Assembly (NCBI GenBank): GCA_017445475.1
Contig: JAFSUB010000013.1
Coordinates: 1-64,000 of the forward strand
DNA length: 64,000 bases
From: Alphaproteobacteria bacterium
GTDB lineage: Bacteria > Pseudomonadota > Alphaproteobacteria > RF32 > CAG-239
Direction: 5' to 3'
Shown in pieces: positions 35,672 through 43,641 of the stretch. The translations under genes and the position numbers were made by a program. Position 1 is the first letter of the stretch. The number at the start of each line of letters is the position of its first letter. A model generated the notes under the pieces. It did not search any database and was not told the DNA's origin. It saw nothing but the letters and a program-made list of their open reading frames with translations.

Positions 35672-37060
35672 TCACTCTTTTGCCTGATCTTTAAGCCCGT
35701 ATGTTGACGCAAATTCTTCTATGCTGCGCAAAACCTCTTTTTCCAAAAGCGCCGCGTTCACAAGAAGATTTTGCTTTAAAAGTTCTATGTTTGCCGCACC
35801 GACCTCACCGTTGCCGGACATCTGCGTTCTGGCATTATCACCGGCCTTGTCCAAAATATTTTGCATATTTTCCGAAACTTCTGAATCTGCCGCAGCACTT
35901 CTCGCCTTTTTGGCCTGAACAAAACTGTTTGCCGATTCTTCTTTTTGCACCTCGCCAAATCTGTCTTTAAACTGCTTTGCCACAACGGCGTCCGACTCAT
36001 TCATATTGCTGACGATGGTGTCAATACACGCCGTTGCCTTGTCCTGATCAATTTCATCGTCAAAATTAAACCCGCACCAGTTCGCAAGCGTGTCCGAAAA
36101 TATATAGTTGCCTTCATCGTCCGTTCCCGTTTTGGTGTTTATCTCGAAAGCAAAACTTTGCGTTTCATACCATTTAAACGAAACCTTTTCAAAAGCCTTC
36201 CTTACGCTCTGCTCTTCGGGTTCTTCTTCATCACCTTTTAAGGTATCTTCGCCCATCTCATCTACCGACGCGTTTTCTTTATCTGAGTCATCAACAGCCT
36301 GCCACAAATCATCAATGTTTTTTTCATCAAGCATCCCTTCATCAATCAGATACGTTTGGCTTGACACGCCTTCGCCGTCTTCCGCCGATTCTTTTTTTAT
36401 CTTTACGGTTTGCACATCGTCAGTTTTCTGCAAACCTTCCGTTGTCTGTGCCTCATCTTGCGCCGCCGAAAAACCTCTGCTTAAAGCACCCTGATTGCTC
36501 ACTTGCTCGGCGGTGGTGTTCACACTTTGAGTCGAGCCATAATTTCTCGTCGCACTTTGTGTGCCGTCGGTATATGCATTGATGCGCTCTTCAAGCGCTT
36601 CGGCCTGATTTGCAACAGATGTTGCCGCTTGAGAAGCCGTATTTACATAGCCCTCCACCTTCTTTTTTGTGAAATCAATTTGCGTTTTTGTTTTTTGATA
36701 TTCTTCCATCGCGCTGTCAAATTTTTTCTTGGCATTTTCATAATCGGCCTTAAGTTTTTTCAATTTTTCAACACGCGCGGCAATTCTTTCGGCTTTTTCT
36801 TTTTGCTTTTCAAGCTCTTTTGCCTGATCTTTAATTTTTGAAAGTCCGCCTAAATTATCACCGATGGCTTGCAAAATGTTTGATGTTGAATATGTCTCCT
36901 GCACGGTTGAAACCTGTGCTTCAATCTGCGAAATACCCGTCATAATGGTGTTGGCAATTTCCGTAATATCAAAAGACGGCCACACAAACGCCTGCGCGGG
37001 CAAAGCAAACCCCAAGCCCAAAACAGCGCCGCCAAAAATCTTTACATATTCTTTTTTCAT
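35672..37060 (-). CDS. VirB5-like exported coiled-coil protein
   Basis: 462 aa from the ATG at 37060, which follows GGAGG. Signal peptide about 1-23 (ends AQAF). The mature N-terminus VWPSFDITEIANTIMTGISQ, then IEAQVSTVQETYSTSN, is the pattern of VirB5-family N-termini (short Pro/Asp start, helix, then a long coiled coil with Lys/Glu repeats). An acidic region (about 225-300) and a C-terminal helical domain make it about twice the normal length. Positioned right after virB4, the usual virB5 place. VirB5 caps pili and contacts targets. Confidence 0.7.
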   Translation of the reverse strand: MKKEYVKIFGGAVLGLGFALPAQAFVWPSFDITEIANTIMTGISQIEAQVSTVQETYSTSNILQAIGDNLGGLSKIKDQAKELEKQKEKAERIAARVEKLKKLKADYENAKKKFDSAMEEYQKTKTQIDFTKKKVEGYVNTASQAATSVANQAEALEERINAYTDGTQSATRNYGSTQSVNTTAEQVSNQGALSRGFSAAQDEAQTTEGLQKTDDVQTVKIKKESAEDGEGVSSQTYLIDEGMLDEKNIDDLWQAVDDSDKENASVDEMGEDTLKGDEEEPEEQSVRKAFEKVSFKWYETQSFAFEINTKTGTDDEGNYIFSDTLANWCGFNFDDEIDQDKATACIDTIVSNMNESDAVVAKQFKDRFGEVQKEESANSFVQAKKARSAAADSEVSENMQNILDKAGDNARTQMSGNGEVGAANIELLKQNLLVNAALLEKEVLRSIEEFASTYGLKDQAKE

Positions 37061-37139
37061 AACAACCTCCATTATCAAAGGATTTCTCAAAATAAATTAT
37101 ACCTCATAATTTGTTCAAAGCCCAACGTTTTTTGCCCTG

Positions 37140-39572
37140 CTATGCAATATTTAAATATTTTGTAACAAAGTTCTCCTCGCCATATTCTTTGATTAAACTT
37201 TCCACCAGCAAAACGTTGTTTCTTCCCGAATTATAAAGCTTCAAATAAGGCCCGAGCGCCCCGAGGTTCACATCTAAAATCACCGATTCGCCCGTCGGGG
37301 GACGCGAAAGCAAAATCGCATATTCAAAATCGCGATACGTTTTACCGAGAATAAAATCAAGTTCCGTCTGCGTCAAATTCCAAGTTGCATAATCTTCGGG
37401 CATGGCTTGCGGATTTCTGAAAAACAAAACAGTCTGGCACTGTCCTCTGATGGCTTCGCCAACCCCCAATTTATCAATAATATTCGGTTGTTGAAACGCG
37501 CAAAGATAGGCCTGCCTTTTTTTACGTCCTTCTTGCAAACCCTGCACAAAATAATCTTTAAACATCGGGTGTTTAAGCATCGGCGCCGTTTCATCAATCA
37601 TAATCAGCGACGGCACACCTGTCTCGCCTGTCTCGCTTTGAATTCTGTGCATCACATAACTAATCACGGCCGGCGCCAGTGTTTCATCTTCAAAAATATG
37701 CGTAAAGTCAAACGCCATAAACCGTTTTGACTTCAAATCAAGACTGTCGGTATCGGCATTAAAGATTTTGCCGTATTGGTCCGGATTAACCCACCGATAC
37801 ATTTCGCGGCGCATATTGCCTGTCGGCGAAAAACAGCTTTTATATAAATTTTTCATCACACGCTCTTCGGGGCGCAGATAATCAAAAGCGGTTGTTACGG
37901 CGCGCGCGACTTCACGTTCCGAAAGGGCATCATCTGTCAATGTAATCGCCTTCATCCAGCGCCTTAAAAAGGCGCGATTGTTCGGTGTATCCGACGCATC
38001 AAACGGATTTAAGGAAACATTTTTGTTGTCGCCGTCAAAACCCACATACGCCCCGCCGATGGCACGTGTGAAGATTTCCGCACCTCTGTGGCGGTCAAAG
38101 AAGAACACTTTTAAGTCTTTATGGCGCATTGCCTGACCTGCCAAAAAGGTAAGCAACGTTGTTTTACCTTTTCCGGTCGGACCGATAATGCAACAGTGCG
38201 CCACAGCGCCTTCTTCAGGTGAAACGTGAAACTGAAACTGATATGCCGAACCCGACATTGTCCGAAACGTTGTGATGGCGCCGTTTCCCCAGTCTGATTT
38301 TGAAAAACCCTCCGAGGGCTTATCAAACGAAACGGCCAAAGCCACAATACGCGACAAATAGCGATATGTTCTGGGATATGTGTCATACGTCGGAAATTGG
38401 CCGAAAAACGTTGCCTGCGTCACCCACCCCTCGCGCACGGGCGTAACCGAAAACGAGCGGCATATACGCTGCACTTCGCTTTCGCCGAAGTTAATTTCTT
38501 CTTTTGTTTCACCTTTAACAATAATGCTCATGGCATATTCGGTTAAGGCCTGATAATCTGCATCACTGTCCTCAATCGCAGACAAAGCGGCGCTATATTG
38601 ATCGACAACGCCGGAAGAAAAGCTTGTCATCATCGCCATTCTCTGTTGTTGCATCAACATCAAACGCGCCTGAGGCCTGAAAATCGGGCGAATATTGTGC
38701 AGCAACACAAGCTCGCAATCAATCGATAAGAGCGACACAACCATACTTTCGTCCATATAATCGCCGGTTGTCCTAACACCCATCACAATTTCATACAAAT
38801 CCTTATCACCCGAGAAAAAGTGAATAATACCTTTTTCTTTTGTAAAGTGGATATGGTCGGCCGAAAGCATTTCGTTAAGTTCGGTATTTTGTGCTTTGCG
38901 CACTTTCGGTTCGGGCTTCGAAACCGGACTGCAAAGGCGTGAAAAAACATAAAACGGACTGTCGGTTGCCGCGCTGTCCGCATTTTCATACATCTGAAAA
39001 ACGCCATATTCCCCAAGCGTTGCAATCAGCGATTGGCAGGCATAATTCAAATCTTTCAAGGCATCTTTTCGGTCAATCACGGTCAACACAACGTAGTGCG
39101 TGTTCACATAAACGCGATCCATACTTTGCGCCCAAACCTCATTAACCTTTTCCAAAATCTCATTATTAAAATCGCCCTCATCGGCTTTTCTCTTAACGCG
39201 TTCGCGCAGCGTAATAACCCTGCACACAATCGAAAGCTCCGACAGATTGTCAATCGTTGCCTTTCGCGCCTCCATCATCGAATAGGCCTTTTCCGGCGTC
39301 ACGGCAGCCAAATCCAAGCCGGAAATGCGAAAAACGCGTGCATACGTCCCATTGGCACATTTAATGGTAATACCGTCCTCCATCAGGCTCGCAAAAGGCA
39401 AAAAGTCCGACACGCGTGATTCTCTGGGGGAAGGCAAAACCCAATTTCCGAAGCGTGTTGCAAGCAAAACGGCAAAAGCTGCCGCCGAGATCATACCGAT
39501 AATGGCAAGCATCACCTCAACGCTTGTCAAACCTTCCACAAAAACAGATGTAAAATCGAAACTAGGGTTCAA
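37140..39572 (-). CDS. virB4: VirB4/TrbE-family secretion ATPase
   Basis: 810 aa, the family norm. Two hydrophobic N-terminal segments (about 17-48), the VirB4 N-terminal domain with FRISGLDLAAV, and the C-terminal motor: Walker A GPTGKGKTTLL near residue 463, Walker B SLIMIDETAPML near 657, and a QxxR-like QGLQEGRKKRQAY stretch. Drives assembly and substrate transfer at the inner membrane. The start is TTG (39570-39572), eight bases after GAGG and overlapping the virB3 stop by 11 bp; the first in-frame ATG would remove the first membrane segment. Confidence 0.95.
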   Translation of the reverse strand: MNPSFDFTSVFVEGLTSVEVMLAIIGMISAAAFAVLLATRFGNWVLPSPRESRVSDFLPFASLMEDGITIKCANGTYARVFRISGLDLAAVTPEKAYSMMEARKATIDNLSELSIVCRVITLRERVKRKADEGDFNNEILEKVNEVWAQSMDRVYVNTHYVVLTVIDRKDALKDLNYACQSLIATLGEYGVFQMYENADSAATDSPFYVFSRLCSPVSKPEPKVRKAQNTELNEMLSADHIHFTKEKGIIHFFSGDKDLYEIVMGVRTTGDYMDESMVVSLLSIDCELVLLHNIRPIFRPQARLMLMQQQRMAMMTSFSSGVVDQYSAALSAIEDSDADYQALTEYAMSIIVKGETKEEINFGESEVQRICRSFSVTPVREGWVTQATFFGQFPTYDTYPRTYRYLSRIVALAVSFDKPSEGFSKSDWGNGAITTFRTMSGSAYQFQFHVSPEEGAVAHCCIIGPTGKGKTTLLTFLAGQAMRHKDLKVFFFDRHRGAEIFTRAIGGAYVGFDGDNKNVSLNPFDASDTPNNRAFLRRWMKAITLTDDALSEREVARAVTTAFDYLRPEERVMKNLYKSCFSPTGNMRREMYRWVNPDQYGKIFNADTDSLDLKSKRFMAFDFTHIFEDETLAPAVISYVMHRIQSETGETGVPSLIMIDETAPMLKHPMFKDYFVQGLQEGRKKRQAYLCAFQQPNIIDKLGVGEAIRGQCQTVLFFRNPQAMPEDYATWNLTQTELDFILGKTYRDFEYAILLSRPPTGESVILDVNLGALGPYLKLYNSGRNNVLLVESLIKEYGEENFVTKYLNIA

Positions 39573-39852
39573 ATTTGTTTCCTCTCTCTTGATATAAGTT
39601 TTTTGAAACTTTGTTGGTTTGCCCGAACGCCTGAATCATTGTTGAAAGATGCGGCTCTTTAACACCCGCGGCAACAATGGCCACGTGCACCAAAATAATG
39701 GTCGTCACAAAAAACAGCGGGTTCACGTTAGCCACCCCGACCGCCATAAACATCATCGGCACTTGCACCCCAAAGTTAATGGCCGTCGGCAACACCGGCC
39801 CCCAAAAAAGCTTCGGAGGCTGCGCCACTGCTTTTAAAATCATATCCCTCAT
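39562..39852 (-). CDS. virB3: VirB3-like inner-membrane protein
   Basis: 96 aa. The N-terminal AVAQPPKLFWGPVLPTAIN stretch matches the TRPxxFxGVP region of VirB3/TrbD, followed by two membrane helices (about 25-42 and 46-65) and a polar C-terminus. VirB3 partners VirB4, and here the two genes overlap. Length is normal. Confidence 0.82.
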   Translation of the reverse strand: MRDMILKAVAQPPKLFWGPVLPTAINFGVQVPMMFMAVGVANVNPLFFVTTIILVHVAIVAAGVKEPHLSTMIQAFGQTNKVSKNLYQERGNKFEP

Positions 39853-39912
39853 CTTTCAATCCTCATAAAAAACAATAATTCTCTCTTGCTTTACAAAGCG
39901 TTAACACCTTGT

Positions 39913-41256
39913 TTATTTTTTCTTGCCAAACAACCCTTTAATTTTACCAAACATATTTTGAAACGTATGCACGGAAGAATCAATATTTTGCCCCAAATTA
40001 TGCGCCGTATTTCCGACATTTGCACCCCTATCAACAGAGGCACCGACACCCGAAACCTTTTGTTGCTGATTGCGGAATATTTGATTCCAAGTATTCATCA
40101 AAGCCGTTGTTGCGTTTGCGCCTTGTTTGTTGTTTTCATAATCAACCGACCAATCTTTTGCCGTATCACCCACATTTTGTGACACACCGATAAAACCGCC
40201 GACAATTGAGTTGACATCATGCGTAACCGAGCCTGTCACACCATATGTATTGTGCGTCAAATTTGCTATGTGTTTCACTTTATCCAAAAACGTCATATCG
40301 GAACCGGCAATTGATTGGGCTTGTCCGAAGGCTGCCGCACTGTCAGTTAAAACTGAAACGGCAGCCACACCGGCATTACCGATATTTTGCGTTGCTGCAA
40401 CCGCATTAGCGGCTGTCCGATACAAATCAGTAACAACCTGCTTGGTCGTTTTGCCGCACGTTCCGTCCGACTTCACCTTGCCTTGGCAAACTTCTTTTTC
40501 AACCCGAACACCACCGTTTTGATCAACCGTGCACACATTGCGCACACCATCTTTCCAAGCACTTTTTGACGATGTGGAATTTGTATCGCAACCGGCCAGT
40601 TGCATTGCCGACCAATCCCTGAAACTCACTTCTTTATCGCCAACTTTCACTGTATCGGTCAACTTCAAATCATGAGCATTAATATCGTTTATCGTCTCAT
40701 CCAGCGCTTTTTGTGATTCATAATCTGCCTCTGCTTCCACCTGTTTGAGCCATGCGTTCATTTCCTCGTCGCTCATCTGGCTCGGATCGTCGGGTGTTCC
40801 TCCTTTATAATTATCTGTACCGCTTGTAATTTCGTCGCTTCCGGTTCCCTGAACCTGATAGGTGTGTGAATTCGGATCATATTTATACGACTTCTGCGCA
40901 TTAATAAACGTGCCGTAAACAACATCGCGCTGCTCTTTTGTATCCCAATCCGAATCGCCGCTGAAATATTCAATAAACGGAAACATCAGCGCCAAGAGCG
41001 AAAGCCCGATCATAATATAGCCCAAATGTTTATAGCTGATTTTGTTAAAAACGGCCAAAACCGCAAACATCACGAGCCCGAATCCGGCAATCACATAAAC
41101 AATCTGCCGCAAATCTTGCAGTGTTGTAATCAGTTTTCCCTGAATGGTTGTGAACAAATCTTTATCATCTGCCGCAAACGCCAGCGCCGGCATCATCACA
41201 TAGCAAAAAGCTGCCAAACACAGGCTTATACTCAAAATCTTAAAAAATTTTTTCAT
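39913..41256 (-). CDS. VirB2-like protein with a long C-terminal extension
   Basis: 447 aa; ATG after AAGGAGG. A signal peptide (1-28, ends AFAA) and two closely spaced transmembrane helices (about 45-66 and 71-92, IVYVIAGFGLVMFAVLAVF and LGYIMIGLSLLALMF) reproduce the VirB2/TrbC pilin layout of the three genes upstream, including a short basic turn between helices. A 350-residue hydrophilic, Asn/Thr/Ser-rich extension follows, with a Cys cluster (about 230-272), a Gly/Ala-rich stretch and a basic tail GLFGKKK. Possibly a pilus base or tip variant or a protein exposed by the pilus (inference). Not VirB6, which has more helices. Confidence 0.68.
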   Translation of the reverse strand: MKKFFKILSISLCLAAFCYVMMPALAFAADDKDLFTTIQGKLITTLQDLRQIVYVIAGFGLVMFAVLAVFNKISYKHLGYIMIGLSLLALMFPFIEYFSGDSDWDTKEQRDVVYGTFINAQKSYKYDPNSHTYQVQGTGSDEITSGTDNYKGGTPDDPSQMSDEEMNAWLKQVEAEADYESQKALDETINDINAHDLKLTDTVKVGDKEVSFRDWSAMQLAGCDTNSTSSKSAWKDGVRNVCTVDQNGGVRVEKEVCQGKVKSDGTCGKTTKQVVTDLYRTAANAVAATQNIGNAGVAAVSVLTDSAAAFGQAQSIAGSDMTFLDKVKHIANLTHNTYGVTGSVTHDVNSIVGGFIGVSQNVGDTAKDWSVDYENNKQGANATTALMNTWNQIFRNQQQKVSGVGASVDRGANVGNTAHNLGQNIDSSVHTFQNMFGKIKGLFGKKK

Positions 41257-41274
41257 GGCAACCTCCTTTTTTTA

Positions 41275-41637
41275 CTAACCATCAGTTTTAAGCGTGTCCG
41301 TAATGCCTTTCACACTTGTATCCGCACCCGTTCCGATTGTCAAATAACTCACAAGCGCACCGGTTGCCGCAATCACCACCACGCCGATAATAATTGCCGC
41401 AAGCCACTTCCAGTTCAACCCGCCGAAAAGCGCACCGATGGCAACGGCGATAATACCGAAACCGGCCGCCGCAAAAATAATCTTGCGCATACCGGTAAAA
41501 ATCGTTGCACCGGTTGAGGTCAATCCCTCAAAAACTTCGGCATGAGAAACCGTTGCACATAAAATCGAAGAAACCGCAAAGACAAAAAGCCCTTCCAGCA
41601 TTATTTTTTTAAGTTTCTTAAAATTTATATCCAACAT
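41275..41637 (-). CDS. VirB2-like pilin, divergent copy
   Basis: 120 aa; the start at 41637 follows AGGAAAAACGG. Signal peptide ending SHA, then the VirB2 core of two hydrophobic helices (IIFAAAGFGIIAVAIGALF and LAAIIIGVVVIAATGALVSY) joined by GGLNWKW. The short polar C-terminus ends KTDG. Shares the helix-KW-helix plan with the two pilins upstream but is far less similar to them than they are to each other. 18 bp before the extended VirB2-like gene. Confidence 0.82.
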   Translation of the reverse strand: MLDINFKKLKKIMLEGLFVFAVSSILCATVSHAEVFEGLTSTGATIFTGMRKIIFAAAGFGIIAVAIGALFGGLNWKWLAAIIIGVVVIAATGALVSYLTIGTGADTSVKGITDTLKTDG

Positions 41638-41719
41638 TTTCCGTTTTTCCTTTCTTTTTAAGCATTATCTTTTTTTATTGTCATCCTATTTTATGTCATC
41701 CTATTTTATGTTATTTTAT

Positions 41720-41749
41720 GTCATCCTAGGGCTTGTCCCTAGGATCTAC
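41720..41749. repeat. Dispersed palindrome GTCATCCTAGGG-CTTGT-CCCTAGGATCTAC
   Basis: Nine-bp perfect stem with a CTTGT loop; identical copy at 42624-42653 and a stem-covarying copy at 43544-43572. The 346-bp gap 41638-41983 holds no gene; besides this it contains GTCATCCTATTTTAT repeats and the elements listed next. Confidence 0.85.
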
Positions 41750-41757
41750 CTTCCTCT

Positions 41758-41797
41758 GTCATCCCTCGTTTTCGCCAGAAAATGTCAAAGGATCTAC
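41758..41797. repeat. Second palindromic repeat type (GTCATCCCTCGTTTTC...GATCTACC)
   Basis: Outer ATCCCT/AGGGAT-like ends with an inner GTTTTC-GCCA-GAAAA(C) stem. A better-preserved copy lies at 42701-42740. Confidence 0.7.
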
Positions 41798-41942
41798 CGT
41801 TTCATAACTCGAAGATGCCTTGACTTCGGCTGACGCCTCAGAGGCATGACATCTCTTCTCCTTTCCCGTCGCCCCTCCGAGCGGGCGAAGCCATCGTCAA
41901 GGGATCTACAAATTTTTAATACACCCATCATAATACGTTTAC

Positions 41943-41976
41943 TCAAGGGAAAGCCCGCAAGCGAGCCTTCCCTTGA
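41943..41976 (-). other. 3' stem-loop after pilin copy A
   Basis: TCAAGGGAA / TTCCCTTGA outer stem with a further GC-rich inner stem (CGC / GCG), 7 bases past the stop codon. No T-run follows, so it looks like an RNA-stabilising or processing hairpin, not a classic terminator. Identical element at 42862-42895. Confidence 0.65.
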
Positions 41977-41983
41977 CATAAAA

Positions 41984-42376
41984 TTAATTGGTAATATCCG
42001 GATTGTAATCTCCGCCCGTTCCTGTCTCTCTGAACGTATCGTTATAATTTTTACTTGTAACATCACTACCCGTTGCATATTCAATCACGGCACCGGCAGC
42101 GGCTAAAACACCAAGTCCGACGGCAAGTGCACCAAACCAAGGCCATTTCACTTTGCCGAAAATAGCTTGCACGGCCAAACCGACCAAACCGAAACCGCCG
42201 ACAACGAACACAATCGTTCTGACAGATCTGAAAACGTTACCCGCTTTTCTAATTGCCGCACCGACAATCGTTCCGCCGGTCAAATCTGACTGTGCGAAGG
42301 CATCACCTGTCATGGCAACCATCAAAACAAGCGCCAAGCCAAGCAATGTCCAAAAATTGTTTTTGAAGATTTTCAT
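41984..42376 (-). CDS. virB2: VirB2-like pilin, tandem copy A
   Basis: 130 aa from the ATG at 42376 (AAAGGAG upstream); a longer in-frame start lacks a site. Signal peptide ends DAFAQ. The mature pilin has an amphipathic N-terminus, helix IVFVVGGFGLVGLAVQAIF, basic turn GKVKWPW, helix GALAVGLGVLAAAGAVIEYA, and a polar tail ending DYNPDITN. This is the VirB2/TrbC layout. About 90% identical to copy B. It has its own upstream region and 3' hairpin, so it is probably transcribed on its own at high level. Confidence 0.87.
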   Translation of the reverse strand: MKIFKNNFWTLLGLALVLMVAMTGDAFAQSDLTGGTIVGAAIRKAGNVFRSVRTIVFVVGGFGLVGLAVQAIFGKVKWPWFGALAVGLGVLAAAGAVIEYATGSDVTSKNYNDTFRETGTGGDYNPDITN

Positions 42377-42414
42377 AGTCCTTTCTCCTTTAATGAATGA
42401 AAATTCTTTATACA

Positions 42415-42420
42415 ATTATA
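42415..42420 (-). promoter_or_regulatory. Candidate -10 element for pilin copy A
   Basis: TATAAT on the minus strand, 39 bases upstream of the start codon and conserved in copy B (43340-43345). No good -35 hexamer is visible at the normal distance, so the call is weak. Confidence 0.35.
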
Positions 42421-42623
42421 GATTACCAGATTTTTTAATTTTTGACCAGCCTTTTTTGACGCACCAACATTTCGATAACACATTGTTTTTGCATTAAATT
42501 TAAGCCTGTAACAAAAATTTCATAATCATCTGATATCTAAAACCTCTTTTTTATACCTCAAAAAGGTTAAAACAATTTAAACCCCGTCATCCCTCATTTT
42601 ATGTCATCCTAAGGCACTATATT

Positions 42624-42653
42624 GTCATCCTAGGGCTTGTCCCTAGGATCTAC
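42624..42653. repeat. Dispersed palindrome, second identical copy
   Basis: Identical to 41720-41749 including flanks GTC and CTAC. It sits in the 526-bp gene-free gap 42377-42902, together with further partial GTCATCC copies near 42585, 42602 and 42665. Confidence 0.85.
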
Positions 42654-42700
42654 CTTCTCTCACCGTCATCCCTCGCACGGCGCTGCGCATCTTTTTTCCT

Positions 42701-42740
42701 GTCATCCCTCGTTTTCGCCAGAAAACGTCAAGGGATCTAC
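42701..42740. repeat. Second palindromic repeat type, best copy
   Basis: GTCATCCCTC then GTTTTC-GCCA-GAAAAC, then GTCAAGGGATCTAC. Ends pair as ATCCCT/AGGGAT, the centre as GTTTTC/GAAAAC. Confidence 0.75.
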
Positions 42741-42861
42741 CGATTAACAGTAGACGCCTGAACTTCGGTTGACATATCAGAGGCATAAGCTCTCATCCGT
42801 CATGGCTTGTTTTCAGAAATCTTCCGATTCTTTTCAAATACACCCATCATAATACGTTAAG

Positions 42862-42895
42862 TCAAGGGAAAGCCCGCAAGCGAGCCTTCCCTTGA
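42862..42895 (-). other. 3' stem-loop after pilin copy B
   Basis: Same sequence and position as 41943-41976, 7 bases past the stop codon of copy B. Confidence 0.65.
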
Positions 42896-42902
42896 AATAA
42901 AA

Positions 42903-43298
42903 TTAATTGGTAATATCCGGATTGTAATCTCTACCGGTTCCTGTCTCCCTAAATGTATCTTGATAATTTTGAGATGTAACATTACTACCTGTTGCGTATT
43001 CAATCACGGCACCGGCAGCGGCCAAAACACCAAGTCCGACAGCAAGCGCACCGAACCAAGGCCATTTCACCTTACCGAAAATGGCTTGCACGGCCAAACC
43101 GACCAAACCGAAACCGCCGATAACAAACACAATCGTTCTGACTGATTTGAAGACGTTGCCCGCTTTTAGAATTGCCGCACCGACAACCGTTCCGCCGGTC
43201 AATCCGCCGCTCTGTGCGAAGACATCACCTGTCATGGCAACCATCAAAACAAGCGCCAAGCCAAGCAATGTCCAAAAATTGTTTTTAAAAAGTTTCAT
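42903..43298 (-). CDS. virB2: VirB2-like pilin, tandem copy B
   Basis: 131 aa from the ATG at 43298, which follows AAGGAGG. Signal peptide ends DVFAQ; two helices flank the GKVKWPW turn exactly as in copy A. Differences from copy A cluster at the mature N-terminus (SGGLTGGTVV against SDLTGGTIV) and in the polar tail, the parts most likely exposed on a pilus; both helices are nearly unchanged. This is the first gene of the secretion locus in transcription order. Confidence 0.87.
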   Translation of the reverse strand: MKLFKNNFWTLLGLALVLMVAMTGDVFAQSGGLTGGTVVGAAILKAGNVFKSVRTIVFVIGGFGLVGLAVQAIFGKVKWPWFGALAVGLGVLAAAGAVIEYATGSNVTSQNYQDTFRETGTGRDYNPDITN

Positions 43299-43339
43299 GG
43301 CTTCCTCCTTTTTAGTTAAAAACAAAACTTCTTTATACA

Positions 43340-43345
43340 ATTATA
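43340..43345 (-). promoter_or_regulatory. Candidate -10 element for pilin copy B
   Basis: TATAAT on the minus strand, 42 bases upstream of the start codon, in the duplicated upstream block. The -35 is not clear. Confidence 0.35.
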
Positions 43346-43543
43346 GATTACCAGATTTTTTAATTTTTGACCAGCCTTTTTTGACGCACCAACATTTCGA
43401 TAACACATTGTTTTTGCATTAAATTTAAGCCTGTAACAAAAAATTCATAATCATCTGATATCTAAAACCTCTTTTTTATACCTCAAAAAAGTTAAAACAA
43501 TTTAAACCCCGTCCTCCCCCCCCCCTTTACCTCATTTTTTCTT

Positions 43544-43572
43544 GTCATTCTCGGCCTTGTGCCGAGAATCCA
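43544..43572. repeat. Dispersed palindrome, covarying copy
   Basis: GTC, then ATTCTCGGC-CTTGT-GCCGAGAAT, then CCA. Loop and outer flank match the two copies at 41720 and 42624, while the stem differs on both sides and still pairs. The 343-bp gap 43299-43641 also has a run of ten C at 43516-43525 and no gene. Confidence 0.8.
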
Positions 43573-43641
43573 ACCCCGACATCAAATCATTTAAAAAAAA
43601 CATTGACAACGGCTCAAAAAGAAACTAATTAAAAACCTGTC

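Larger units (their letters stand above)
41921..42588. repeat. Tandem duplication unit, copy A (pilin gene plus flanks)
   Basis: Covers the 3' hairpin, the pilin gene and about 210 bp upstream. Matches 42840-43513 almost throughout; offset 919 bp downstream and 925 bp upstream of the gene because copy B has one small insertion. Confidence 0.88.
42840..43513. repeat. Tandem duplication unit, copy B
   Basis: Counterpart of 41921-42588. The non-coding upstream 170 bp is almost unchanged, so the duplication is recent or kept similar by gene conversion. Confidence 0.88.

Noticed and set aside
39913-41256. VirB6 identity for the 447-aa protein
   Set aside because: Only two membrane helices after the signal peptide, arranged as in VirB2; VirB6 has five or more.
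43516-43525. Run of ten C as a phase-variable promoter switch
   Set aside because: It is over 200 bp upstream of the pilin start and outside any recognisable promoter; one homopolymer alone is not enough.
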